The position numbers and the translations under genes were made by a program. The notes under the pieces were generated by a model. The model saw only the letters and a program-made list of their open reading frames with translations. It did not search any database and was not told where the DNA came from. Shown here piece by piece: positions 1-5,251 of a DNA stretch of 5,376 nucleotides (position 1 is its first letter; every line of letters begins with the position of its first letter). Source of the stretch: Acidobacteriaceae bacterium (GTDB taxonomy: Bacteria; Acidobacteriota; Terriglobia; Terriglobales; Acidobacteriaceae). The DNA is taken from NCBI GenBank assembly GCA_027311125.1, contig DAICZO010000175.1, positions 1 through 5,376 on the forward strand. The letters run 5' to 3'.

Positions 1-525
1 CCCCAAAACCTGTGCGGCCAGATCATTGTTCGGATAGAACCGTTTGAACTCCTTTTGCAGATACACACCCTTCAAGTTCAGCTCACGCACCCGCGCCGCC
101 GTCTCCGGATCCAGTCGCCGTGCCACCCAGGCAAAGTTACGCGAAGCATTGAATCGCGCCAACATCTGTTGCTGCGACGTAAAGTTGTCTTTCGGGTCGG
201 AGTGCACAATCTCCGCCAGCAACTCCGCCGCCGTAGCGCGGTTGTCCCCCAGCTCCGAAGGCACCACATAGACACTGTCCACCAGCACCGTCATCGCCAA
301 CTCACGCAGATTGCGGTCGTACAGCACGCCGCGCCGCGGAGCTACCTCGAACGTCTTCTGCTGCTGACGAGCAGCACGTTCCACAAAATCCGAGTGCCGC
401 ACCACCTGCAGCCACACCAGCTTCCCACCAATCAGAGCCGTCCAAAAACAAAAAAACAGCGCCACGTAAACAAACCGCATCCGCCGTATAGGAGCGGTCA
501 TCGTCTGCCGTGGCGCCTTATTCAT
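1..525 (-). CDS. ftsI: FtsI / class B penicillin-binding protein (PBP3-like), N-terminal part, cut by the left window edge
   Basis: Septal peptidoglycan transpeptidase, anchored in the inner membrane with its body in the periplasm. The reading frame is open from the ATG at 525-523 to position 1, giving 175 residues; the catalytic SxxK domain lies outside the window. Residues 1-17 are basic and cytoplasmic (several Arg/Lys), about 18-41 form one transmembrane segment, and residues 65-72 read RGVLYDRN, the conserved start of the PBP dimer domain (compare RGxIxDRNG in FtsI/PBP2). A later stretch, KRFYPNNDLAAQVLG at 161-175, also matches the family. An in-frame stop lies eight codons upstream (549-547) with no start codon between, so 525 is the first possible ATG. 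An AGGATCAGG purine run lies just upstream. A second ATG at 501 has no ribosome binding site. The gene follows ftsL by 86 nt, as in dcw clusters. Assignment to FtsI rather than another class B PBP rests on this context as well as the motif. Confidence 0.93.
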   Translation of the reverse strand, partial: MNKAPRQTMTAPIRRMRFVYVALFFCFWTALIGGKLVWLQVVRHSDFVERAARQQQKTFEVAPRRGVLYDRNLRELAMTVLVDSVYVVPSELGDNRATAAELLAEIVHSDPKDNFTSQQQMLARFNASRNFAWVARRLDPETAARVRELNLKGVYLQKEFKRFYPNNDLAAQVLG

Positions 526-611
526 TCGTCTGCCTGATCCTGATCGTTATTCGTTCACCGTCGTACTATCAACTCGCCGTACCATCGGCTGGCAGCACCA
601 TCTGCCAAAGC

Positions 612-1136
612 CTACTGTACAGAAAGCCCAGGAGCATTAGCCTGCGCCAGCACCGGCGCATTCGGATCGCCGCCCTCCGGTCGAACCACCTGACCAGGCT
701 GAGGCGCATCCAAGCCCAACTGCTTCGCAATCCGATCAATCCGGCCCGGATCGGTCAACTGCGCCTCCGACAACCGCAACTGCCGATTATCCTCGCGAAG
801 CTGCTCCACCTGCTGCTTCTGCGACTCAACGTGATATCCAATCTCAATCGCAGTAAAGTGCTGCCACACATACACCATCACCAACAGAAACAAAAAGCTC
901 ATCACCGCCGTAAAAACTCGCATCTCGCGTCGGCGAACCGGATCGTCAGCCTTCACGATGCGGCTGTTATCAATGTGCTTGGCAAAGAAAACCTCAGGCG
1001 TCGGCCCGCGGCGCGCACGACCCTGCGCTTCAAACAGACGGCGATTGCGCTCCGCCAGAGACTCCGTGCGGCTCCGCGTTCCAGTCCGCGCACCCATCAT
1101 CTCGATCTGTTGTCCTGCCATTGCCGTCGTCGCCAT
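612..1136 (-). CDS. ftsL: FtsL-like cell division protein (septum formation, bitopic membrane protein)
   Basis: Small divisome protein that, in well-studied bacteria, works with FtsB/DivIC and FtsQ and activates FtsW-FtsI. The 174-residue product has a long basic cytoplasmic N-terminus (about 1-73), one transmembrane helix (about 74-93, rich in F, L, V), then a periplasmic coiled coil (about 96-127, with repeated Q/E/L heptads). It ends the family domain with PGRIDRIAKQLGL at 130-142, a typical FtsL/DivIC signature. The tail (about 143-174) is Pro/Gly/Ala-rich. It is longer than E. coli FtsL (121 aa), mainly through the N-terminal and C-terminal extensions. Two starts are possible: GTG at 1139 or the adjoining ATG at 1136. 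I chose ATG because GAGG at 1147-1144 is seven bases from it but only four from GTG. It sits between rsmH and ftsI, the expected place. FtsL sequences diverge greatly, so the call leans on topology, motif and position. Confidence 0.88.
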   Translation of the reverse strand: MATTAMAGQQIEMMGARTGTRSRTESLAERNRRLFEAQGRARRGPTPEVFFAKHIDNSRIVKADDPVRRREMRVFTAVMSFLFLLVMVYVWQHFTAIEIGYHVESQKQQVEQLREDNRQLRLSEAQLTDPGRIDRIAKQLGLDAPQPGQVVRPEGGDPNAPVLAQANAPGLSVQ

Positions 1137-1145
1137 CACCGCACC

Positions 1146-1307
1146 TCACGTCTGCTGCTGCCGTTCCAATCTGTGCCGCTCTCCTCCATAAATACGAACC
1201 GGGCCGGGATCGCTATGGGAGGAAGGGACTTTGTCGTACAGAGTTGTCTTTCGCCTGAAAGAAGGTGGGACAACCCCGGCCCGATCACTTTTTAGCCATC
1301 TCTCCAT
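1146..1307 (-). CDS. Possible 53-codon ORF filling the rsmH-ftsL gap; coding status doubtful
   Basis: Reading right to left, an ATG at 1307-1305 opens 53 codons ending at TGA 1148-1146. The product would begin MERWLKSDRAG and end RHRLERQQQT; it is basic, rich in Pro, Ser and Arg, and has no membrane helix or motif that I recognise. In favour: it starts 35 nt after the rsmH stop, its stop overlaps the GAGG ribosome binding site of ftsL (9 nt before the ftsL ATG), and the arrangement would suit translational coupling inside the operon. Against: only a weak AAAG-type ribosome binding site precedes the ATG, the composition looks more like translated non-coding DNA than a folded protein, and the same bases form inverted repeats. 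I know of no standard dcw gene at this point, so a structured leader is an equally good explanation. Confidence 0.25.
   Translation of the reverse strand: MERWLKSDRAGVVPPSFRRKTTLYDKVPSSHSDPGPVRIYGGERHRLERQQQT
1200..1283 (-). repeat. Nested inverted repeats in the rsmH-ftsL gap, possible RNA structure
   Basis: A perfect 9-bp all-G/C inverted repeat has arms CGGGCCGGG at 1200-1208 and CCCGGCCCG at 1275-1283 (plus strand). Inside it, TCTTTC (1247-1252) and GAAAGA (1257-1262) form a 6-bp stem with the tetraloop GCCT, and GTTG (1243-1246) can pair with CAAC on the 3' side of that stem (1271-1274 region) across a bulge. There is no T-run after the outer stem on the minus strand, so it does not look like an intrinsic terminator. 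In the rsmH-to-ftsL transcript it could act as an RNA structure that affects stability or ftsL translation; that is inference. Confidence 0.35.
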
Positions 1308-1342
1308 TGCACCATCTTTAGTGCACCGTGAGAGTGGAAAAC

Positions 1343-2236
1343 CTAAACTTTCTGCGCTGCCCGCAACTTTGCGCTTCGCGATCGCGGGTTTCGCATCTCT
1401 TCCTGCCTTCCGGCGACAACCGGCTTCTTCGTCAACACTTCAAACACCTTGCTCCGGCCTGCTTCACGGAATGCATCCTTCACCAACCGGTCCTCCAATG
1501 AGTGGAAGCTGATCAACACCAGCCTTCCGCCCGGCTTCAACAGAGACGGCGCGCTCTTCAGCAGCGACTCAATCTCTCCCAACTCGTTATTCACTCGAAT
1601 CCGAAGCGCCTGGAAAGTACGTGTCGCCGGATGTATCTTCTCGCCTTTCATTGATGGGGCCTCGGCCGATATGATGCGGGCTAACTCCGCTGTTGTCGAT
1701 ATCGGTCGGGCCCGCACAATGGCTCTGGCGATTCTCCGCGACCTCCTTTCCTCTCCGAATTCGTAAATCAGGTCGGCGAGTTCGTTTTCGTCTTCCTGAT
1801 TTACCACTTGACCGGCCGTCTCTCCGCTGCGCGTATCCATCCGCATATCCAGCGGGCCTTCCGACCGAAAACTAAATCCTCTGTGCGCCTCATCCAGTTG
1901 CAGACTGCTTACGCCAAAGTCTGCCAGCAAGCCGTCCACACTGCCCGGTGCGAGTTCACTGGCTGCCTCGGAAAACGCCTTGGCGACATACACCACCTCC
2001 GGCATCTCCGCTCCCAGTTCAGCTTTTACTTCCTCAAGCCGAACCTGCGCTGCTTGCATCGCCTGCGGGTCGCGGTCAAAGCAGATCAGCCTGCCCTTAC
2101 CGCCCAGCTTTTTTGCGATCGCAGCAGAGTGACCCGCCAAACCCAGCGTGGCGTCTACATACACACCGCCTGGCTGCACATTCAAGTACTCCAATGCTTC
2201 ATCTAAAAGAACCGGCACATGCTGCGGTTTATTCAT
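1343..2236 (-). CDS. rsmH: RsmH (MraW), 16S rRNA m4C1402 N4-methyltransferase
   Basis: SAM-dependent methyltransferase that N4-methylates C1402 in the decoding centre of 16S rRNA in the 30S subunit. The 297-residue product carries the whole family pattern: HVPVLLDEAL near the start (6-15), the SAM-binding motif VDATLGLAGHS (27-37), the acidic loop FDRDP (53-57), VDGLLADFGVSSLQLD (100-115), FSFRSEGPLDMRMD (121-134), HPATRTFQALRIRVNNEL (202-219), ISFHSLEDRLVK (from 242) and the C-terminal NPRSRSAKLR (283-292). Length is slightly under the usual ~310. The frame can be extended to a TTG at 2272, adding 12 residues, but the ATG at 2236 is preferred: it puts MNKPQHVPVLL at the position expected for the family, and AGAAGGCGGGA lies just upstream. 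It begins 59 nt after mraZ and belongs to the same operon. Confidence 0.97.
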   Translation of the reverse strand: MNKPQHVPVLLDEALEYLNVQPGGVYVDATLGLAGHSAAIAKKLGGKGRLICFDRDPQAMQAAQVRLEEVKAELGAEMPEVVYVAKAFSEAASELAPGSVDGLLADFGVSSLQLDEAHRGFSFRSEGPLDMRMDTRSGETAGQVVNQEDENELADLIYEFGEERRSRRIARAIVRARPISTTAELARIISAEAPSMKGEKIHPATRTFQALRIRVNNELGEIESLLKSAPSLLKPGGRLVLISFHSLEDRLVKDAFREAGRSKVFEVLTKKPVVAGRQEEMRNPRSRSAKLRAAQKV

Positions 2237-2295
2237 CGCGTTCCCGCCTTCTGTGCTGCCCCTGAGGGCCAACGTCCAACCACAAAACTCTCAGC

Positions 2296-2760
2296 CTACA
2301 AACCGCTCGGCATCGTCTTCGCTGCAAACGAAGCCAACTCGCTCTCCGTCAACTCAATCACCTTGCCTGCACCCTTCAGTTCAGCCTCGAACAGTGCCGC
2401 ATTCACGACTTCCAGGTGATCCTGCTGACCCAGAACGTTCACTTCGCCCTTCACCGTCGCCGAATCCCGCAACAACTGCGGAATCAACAACCGGCCCTGC
2501 GCGTCCATCTCAGCCATCTGGCCGTAGTAATTCGTTACGTCCAGAAACTTCCGCCGCACCGGATCCATCGGGGACAACTTCTGCAGTGACAACTCAATCG
2601 CTTCCCACGACTTCAGCGGATAAACCTTCGCCCGCTTTCCATCCAGGCTCGTGATATAGAACTGGGGCCCGTACACCTCATCCACTTCGCGCTTGTAGTC
2701 AGCCGGCATCTTCAGCCGACCTTTCTCATCAACGCGGGTTGGGTGATTGCCACGAAACAT
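2296..2760 (-). CDS. mraZ: MraZ, transcriptional regulator at the head of the dcw/mra operon
   Basis: DNA-binding protein of the SpoVT/AbrB-like fold that represses its own operon in E. coli and forms ring-shaped oligomers. The 154-residue product, close to the usual 143-152, shows the two tandem MraZ half-domains: MFRGNHPTRVDEKGRLKMP at residues 1-19 with the DxxGR loop at 11-15, and MDAQGRLLIP at 85-94 with the second DxxGR at 86-90. The C-terminal tail after about 125 is acidic and Ala-rich. The ATG at 2760 gives the family N-terminus exactly (MFRG in many homologues), and GAGGG lies five or so bases upstream. It is the first gene of the minus-strand cluster and is followed by rsmH, the universal order. 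The 325-nt upstream region holds a plausible binding array for it. Confidence 0.97.
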   Translation of the reverse strand: MFRGNHPTRVDEKGRLKMPADYKREVDEVYGPQFYITSLDGKRAKVYPLKSWEAIELSLQKLSPMDPVRRKFLDVTNYYGQMAEMDAQGRLLIPQLLRDSATVKGEVNVLGQQDHLEVVNAALFEAELKGAGKVIELTESELASFAAKTMPSGL

Positions 2761-3085
2761 AACGCCCTCGACACCTGTCCATCACCATCTGGCTTCAAAA
2801 CTCGCTCACCGGAGTAGAATCTGGCTTGAAAGCCGGCTATTCAGTCCGCTTTGCTCCTTTTTTGACCACTTCACTCCACTATCCTGACCTGACCGCCACC
2901 CCCTGTAAAGCGCTAATTTGCGCATAATTCTGCATTGCAGCGGAAGGTATGTGGAAAACTCAGCAGGTTGGGTTATCGAAAAGGTCAACCCCTACCAGTG
3001 GTGTTGTATCTGTTGGTTCAGGATCAGGCTGGTACTTGCGGAAATTCGAATCTATCTGATAGGCGAACTAAAAGCGAAAGCGCGG
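2761..3085 (-). other. Non-coding upstream region of mraZ
   Basis: These 325 nt between the DUF2127 gene and mraZ contain no convincing ORF: frames on either strand give basic or shuffled products overlapping the neighbours. It should hold the dcw promoter. I find a periodic operator-like array (2866-2900), an 11-bp perfect palindrome CTGCATTGCAG at 2930-2940, and a short GCGC-N6-GCGC inverted repeat at 2910-2923. No -35/-10 pair matches the sigma-70 consensus well enough to call. There is no clear intrinsic terminator after the DUF2127 stop, so read-through into mraZ cannot be excluded. Confidence 0.6.
2864..2900 (-). promoter_or_regulatory. Candidate MraZ operator: 5-bp periodic G-rich array upstream of mraZ
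   Basis: Read on the minus strand from 2900, the sequence falls into 5-base units GGTGG, CGGTC, AGGTC, AGGAT, AGTGG, AGTGA, AGTGG. In 10-bp register, TGGNN occurs at 2898, 2878 and 2868, with GTCAG at the intervening 2888 position. E. coli MraZ is known to bind TGGGN direct repeats spaced by 5 nt in front of its own gene, so the spacing and core here agree, although the third G is missing. The array ends about 105 nt before the mraZ ATG, where a promoter or operator would sit. The periodicity is seen directly; the role is inferred. Confidence 0.5.
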
Positions 3086-3754
3086 CTACTCTGCCCCCAC
3101 TACACTCTGCTTCTTCCGCTGCAGCAACCACATCAGGTACCCCAGGACTACCAGGTTGATCACCAGCAGACTCAAGCGGAACCAGTTCGGCCGACGCATC
3201 AACTCATACAGTTCCCAAGGCAGAAACGAAATGGTCAGAATCAGCGTCAGGTACTCGGCCCACACCTTCTCCAGCAGCAGCCCCACGCCCTCCGTAAGAG
3301 CCAGCGCCGAATACGCAAAGGTAGCCGCTCCGATCTGCTTCAACCGGTGAACATCAATCAGGTCCACCTTCTCCATCAGCAGCGATACCACTCTGCTCTC
3401 CGGATCGAACTTCAGCGACGCAGCCAACTTGAGAACCTCGTCCCCGATGTCCTTGTGGAGCAGGTGAATCGCACCCACGCCGATGCCGAAGAACAGTGCA
3501 GCTTTCCCCAGCTTGAATAAACCAATCGTCAACAAGCCGCGGTCGTGAACCTTGCCGTGAGGTCGCACTTCCACCTGGTTCTGCTCGTGCGTCGCGTTGA
3601 CTATCGATACCTCTGTGGATGGATCGTTCATGAACCCTTTGACTCTCAGTTGACGGTGACCCGCCCAAATTGTCAACGTCCCATCCCGGGCACACCCCAC
3701 TTCATCCCTGTCAACAATCTCATAAGCCCCTTCCGTTACACGCAACTTGGCCAT
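3086..3754 (-). CDS. DUF2127 family integral membrane protein
   Basis: Membrane protein of unknown function. The 222-residue product has four predicted transmembrane stretches: about 73-97, 139-161, 166-186 and 192-211. Key family-like features are GLLTIGLFKLGKAALFFGIG (73-92) opening helix 1, a charged loop of about 40 residues between helices 1 and 2 (with KDIGDEV at 101-107 and DLIDVHRLKQIG at 131-142), and LPWELYELMRR (178-188) leading into the last helix. I recognise this as DUF2127, a small family common in Acidobacteriota and some Proteobacteria. A hydrophilic N-terminal extension of about 70 residues precedes the first helix. Start is uncertain: ATG 3754 has a GGTGAG site just upstream and gives the longest frame, but ATG 3631 (residue 42) has AAAGGG close by and would give a 181-residue protein. 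It lies 325 nt upstream of mraZ on the same strand and is divergent from the fasciclin gene. Confidence 0.82.
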   Translation of the reverse strand: MAKLRVTEGAYEIVDRDEVGCARDGTLTIWAGHRQLRVKGFMNDPSTEVSIVNATHEQNQVEVRPHGKVHDRGLLTIGLFKLGKAALFFGIGVGAIHLLHKDIGDEVLKLAASLKFDPESRVVSLLMEKVDLIDVHRLKQIGAATFAYSALALTEGVGLLLEKVWAEYLTLILTISFLPWELYELMRRPNWFRLSLLVINLVVLGYLMWLLQRKKQSVVGAE

Positions 3755-3815
3755 TTCTCACCGCACCGCAAAATTCTTTTGCTCATCCCACTCAGTACAG
3801 GCAATCCACTCCGCA

Positions 3816-3848
3816 ATCAGGGACGTAGATGCTTATGAGTGCCCTGAT
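3816..3848. repeat. 7-bp inverted repeat in the divergent DUF2127-fasciclin intergenic region
   Basis: ATCAGGG at 3816-3822 and CCCTGAT at 3842-3848 are perfect inverted copies separated by 19 bp. The half-sites are 26 bp apart centre to centre, roughly two and a half helical turns. They lie in the 132-nt gap between two divergent genes, about 40-70 bp before the fasciclin ATG. They could be an operator or a 5' UTR hairpin; a 7-bp match in 130 nt is also possible by chance. No good sigma-70 promoter could be assigned in this gap. Confidence 0.3.
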
Positions 3849-3886
3849 ACGGGACCGACTCTCAGAAAGATCAAAGGATAAACACC

Positions 3887-4444
3887 ATGAAGAAGACTCT
3901 CCTCGTAACCTTGGCTGCAGCCACCCTGGCAGTCGCCTCGCTCAACGCCTCTGCCCAGATGAAGGACCCCGACGTCGGCGGCGCAGCCATGTATCCCACC
4001 AAGACCATCGTGGAAAACGCTGTCAACTCGCCCATACACACCACCCTCGTCGCAGCCGTCAAGGCTGGCGGACTCGTCGACACCCTCAATAGCGCAGGCC
4101 CCTTCACCGTCTTCGCCCCGACCAACGACGCCTTCGCCAAGCTCCCCGCCGGTACCGTCGAGACCCTCGTCAAGCCAGAGAACAAGGCCACCCTCGATAA
4201 GATCCTCACCTACCACGTCGTCGCCGGCAAGATCAGCTCCAAGGACCTCGCCAAGATGATCAAGAAGGGCCACGGAAAGGCCACGCTCAAGACCGTTCAG
4301 GGCGAAGACCTCGTTGCCTCCATGTCCGGCAAGAACATCATCCTCACCGACGCCAAGGGCGGCACCGCCACCGTCACCACCGCGGACGTCTTCCAGTCCA
4401 ATGGCGTCATCCACGTCATCGACTCCGTCCTTATGCCTAGCTAA
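3887..4444 (+). CDS. Secreted fasciclin (FAS1) domain protein
   Basis: Exported protein with one FAS1 domain, a fold linked to adhesion, surface or matrix interactions in many organisms; the exact role in bacteria is mostly unknown. Residues 1-23 form a Sec signal peptide (KK, a hydrophobic Leu/Ala/Val core, then ASA before the likely cleavage at 23/24), without a lipobox Cys. The mature part has the family marks: IHTTLVAAVKAGGL (50-63), the H1 motif TVFAPTNDAFAKL (74-86), LTYHVV with the conserved Tyr-His at 109-110, and the H2 motif SNGVIHVIDSVLMP (171-184). At 185 residues it is a typical stand-alone bacterial FAS1 protein (MPT70-like class). Start: AAAGGA at eight bases before ATG 3887. 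The gene is rich in C-ending codons, more than the minus-strand cluster, which fits high expression. It appears monocistronic, with its own terminator. Confidence 0.95.
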   Translation: MKKTLLVTLAAATLAVASLNASAQMKDPDVGGAAMYPTKTIVENAVNSPIHTTLVAAVKAGGLVDTLNSAGPFTVFAPTNDAFAKLPAGTVETLVKPENKATLDKILTYHVVAGKISSKDLAKMIKKGHGKATLKTVQGEDLVASMSGKNIILTDAKGGTATVTTADVFQSNGVIHVIDSVLMPS

Positions 4445-4470
4445 CCGCTCAACTACTAGCTGTGTTACCA

Positions 4471-4501
4471 CGGCATCCCCACCCGGGGATGCCGTTTTCT
4501 T
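4471..4501 (+). terminator. Intrinsic terminator of the fasciclin gene
   Basis: CGGCATCCCC (4471-4480) pairs perfectly over 10 bp with GGGGATGCCG (4485-4494) around an ACCC loop, followed by TTTTCTT at 4495-4501. It lies 26 nt after the fasciclin stop and separates that gene from the next one, which therefore needs its own promoter. Confidence 0.93.
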
Positions 4502-4553
4502 GCAATCAACAAGTGCTCCCACCCATCCCGTCAAGGCATATACCATTATCCCT

Positions 4554-5111
4554 ATGCGTCACACCTTCAGTGCCGAACAGTGGCTGCCCTACCCCATCGA
4601 GATCGTCTTTGCCTTCTTTGGCAATCCTGAAAACCTCCCACGCCTCATGCCTGCCTGGCAGCAGGCCCGCATCGAAGAAGCAGCCTTCGCCCCACCACCG
4701 CCCAAGCCGGTCGCCCCCGACCCCGCACTCCGCTTCAAAAGCCTCGCCGCCGGTGCAGGCACCCGCATGACCATCAGCTTCCGCCCCTTCCCCTACTCCC
4801 CCATCCGCGTCCCCTGGGAGGCGGAGATCACTGAATTCGCCTGGAACGACCACTTCTGTGACGTCCAGCTTCGTGGCCCCTTCGCCTACTGGCGTCACTG
4901 CCACCGCCTCCACGCCGAAACCCGGGCCAACGTCGTCGGCGTACCTATCCACGGCACTTTCCTCCGCGATGTCGTGGAGTACGAGCTACCCTTCGGCCCA
5001 CTCGGCGATCTCGCTAAACAGATCTTCATCGAGCGCCAGCTCCGCAGCACCTTCGCCTATCGCCAGACTCGAACCCTCGAACTCCTCCCCCGCATGATCG
5101 GAACTCGCTAA
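4554..5111 (+). CDS. SRPBCC-fold ligand-binding protein (COG4276-like, polyketide cyclase/dehydrase superfamily)
   Basis: Predicted soluble cytoplasmic protein of the START/SRPBCC helix-grip fold, which binds hydrophobic ligands in a deep pocket; the substrate is not known. The 185-residue product shows the COG4276 pattern: an N-terminal strand and helix with YPIEIVFAFFGNPENLPRLMPAW (13-35), a Pro-rich loop (46-57), WEAEITEFAWNDHFCDVQLRGPFAYWRHCHRL across 88-119, and a C-terminal helix with the family-typical VEYELPFGPLGDLAKQIFIERQL at 141-163. Two halves of this pattern (FxxPENLxxLMP and YELPFGPLG) make the call fairly firm. The ATG at 4554 starts the first recognisable strand. No Shine-Dalgarno site is visible before it; the nearest purine run, AAGG at 4533, is 17 nt away, so a leaderless or weakly initiated message is possible. 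It follows the fasciclin terminator by 52 nt and is convergent with the gene at the right edge. Confidence 0.87.
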   Translation: MRHTFSAEQWLPYPIEIVFAFFGNPENLPRLMPAWQQARIEEAAFAPPPPKPVAPDPALRFKSLAAGAGTRMTISFRPFPYSPIRVPWEAEITEFAWNDHFCDVQLRGPFAYWRHCHRLHAETRANVVGVPIHGTFLRDVVEYELPFGPLGDLAKQIFIERQLRSTFAYRQTRTLELLPRMIGTR

Positions 5112-5205
5112 TGCCGCGGCCTTAGGTACCTCCAACACCCACGAGCTGAGATTCCAGTCCTGAGCGAAGAACAAGCGCCACGAAACAATCCAGCACGCAA
5201 TGGAA

Positions 5206-5229
5206 AACGGGCTGCAACCGCAGCCCGTT
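5206..5229 (-). terminator. Intrinsic terminator of the right-edge minus-strand gene
   Basis: AACGGGCTGC (5206-5215) and GCAGCCCGTT (5220-5229) form a perfect 10-bp stem around a four-base loop. On the minus strand the stem runs into TTTT (complement of the A-run at 5204-5207, partly inside the stem) followed by CC. It lies 22 nt after the stop of the right-edge gene. On the plus strand the stem is followed by CGCAC with no T-run, so it would serve the SRPBCC gene poorly, though the A-run on its 5' side allows some bidirectional effect. Confidence 0.82.
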
Positions 5230-5251
5230 CGCACTCCTTACCGTCTAACTT

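Noticed and set aside
590..607. 6-bp hairpin TGGCAG-N6-CTGCCA just after the ftsL stop
   Set aside because: Short stem with no T-run on the minus strand; not a terminator and not distinguishable from chance. ftsL and ftsI are most likely co-transcribed.
510..1295. A 261-codon plus-strand frame over ftsL
   Set aside because: Arg/Leu/His-rich shadow of ftsL on the other strand, with no recognisable motif.
2881..2909. Sigma-70 promoter for mraZ with TTTACA (2909-2904) as -35
   Set aside because: No -10 hexamer at 16-19 bp spacing resembles TATAAT (best is AGGATA), so it is not called, although the location would suit a promoter overlapped by the operator array.
2930..2940. Palindrome CTGCATTGCAG as a regulator site
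   Set aside because: Perfect but only 5-bp arms, single copy and no known regulator match; noted within the upstream region only.
3060..3085. Terminator after the DUF2127 gene
   Set aside because: Only a 3-bp GCG/CGC stem before TTTT was found, too weak to call.
2918..3520. A 200-codon plus-strand frame across the mraZ upstream region and the DUF2127 gene
   Set aside because: It is Gln/Arg/His-rich low-complexity translation antisense to a gene with clear membrane helices; the minus-strand protein explains the open frame.
3833..4546. A 237-codon minus-strand frame over the fasciclin gene
   Set aside because: Gly/Val/Asp-rich antisense product caused by C-ending codons of the fasciclin gene, which has a signal peptide and all FAS1 motifs.
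4314..4553. N-terminal extension of the SRPBCC gene into the fasciclin gene
   Set aside because: The extra 80 residues are Ser/Pro/Thr-rich, come from the fasciclin gene out of frame, and would have to be read through its terminator hairpin.
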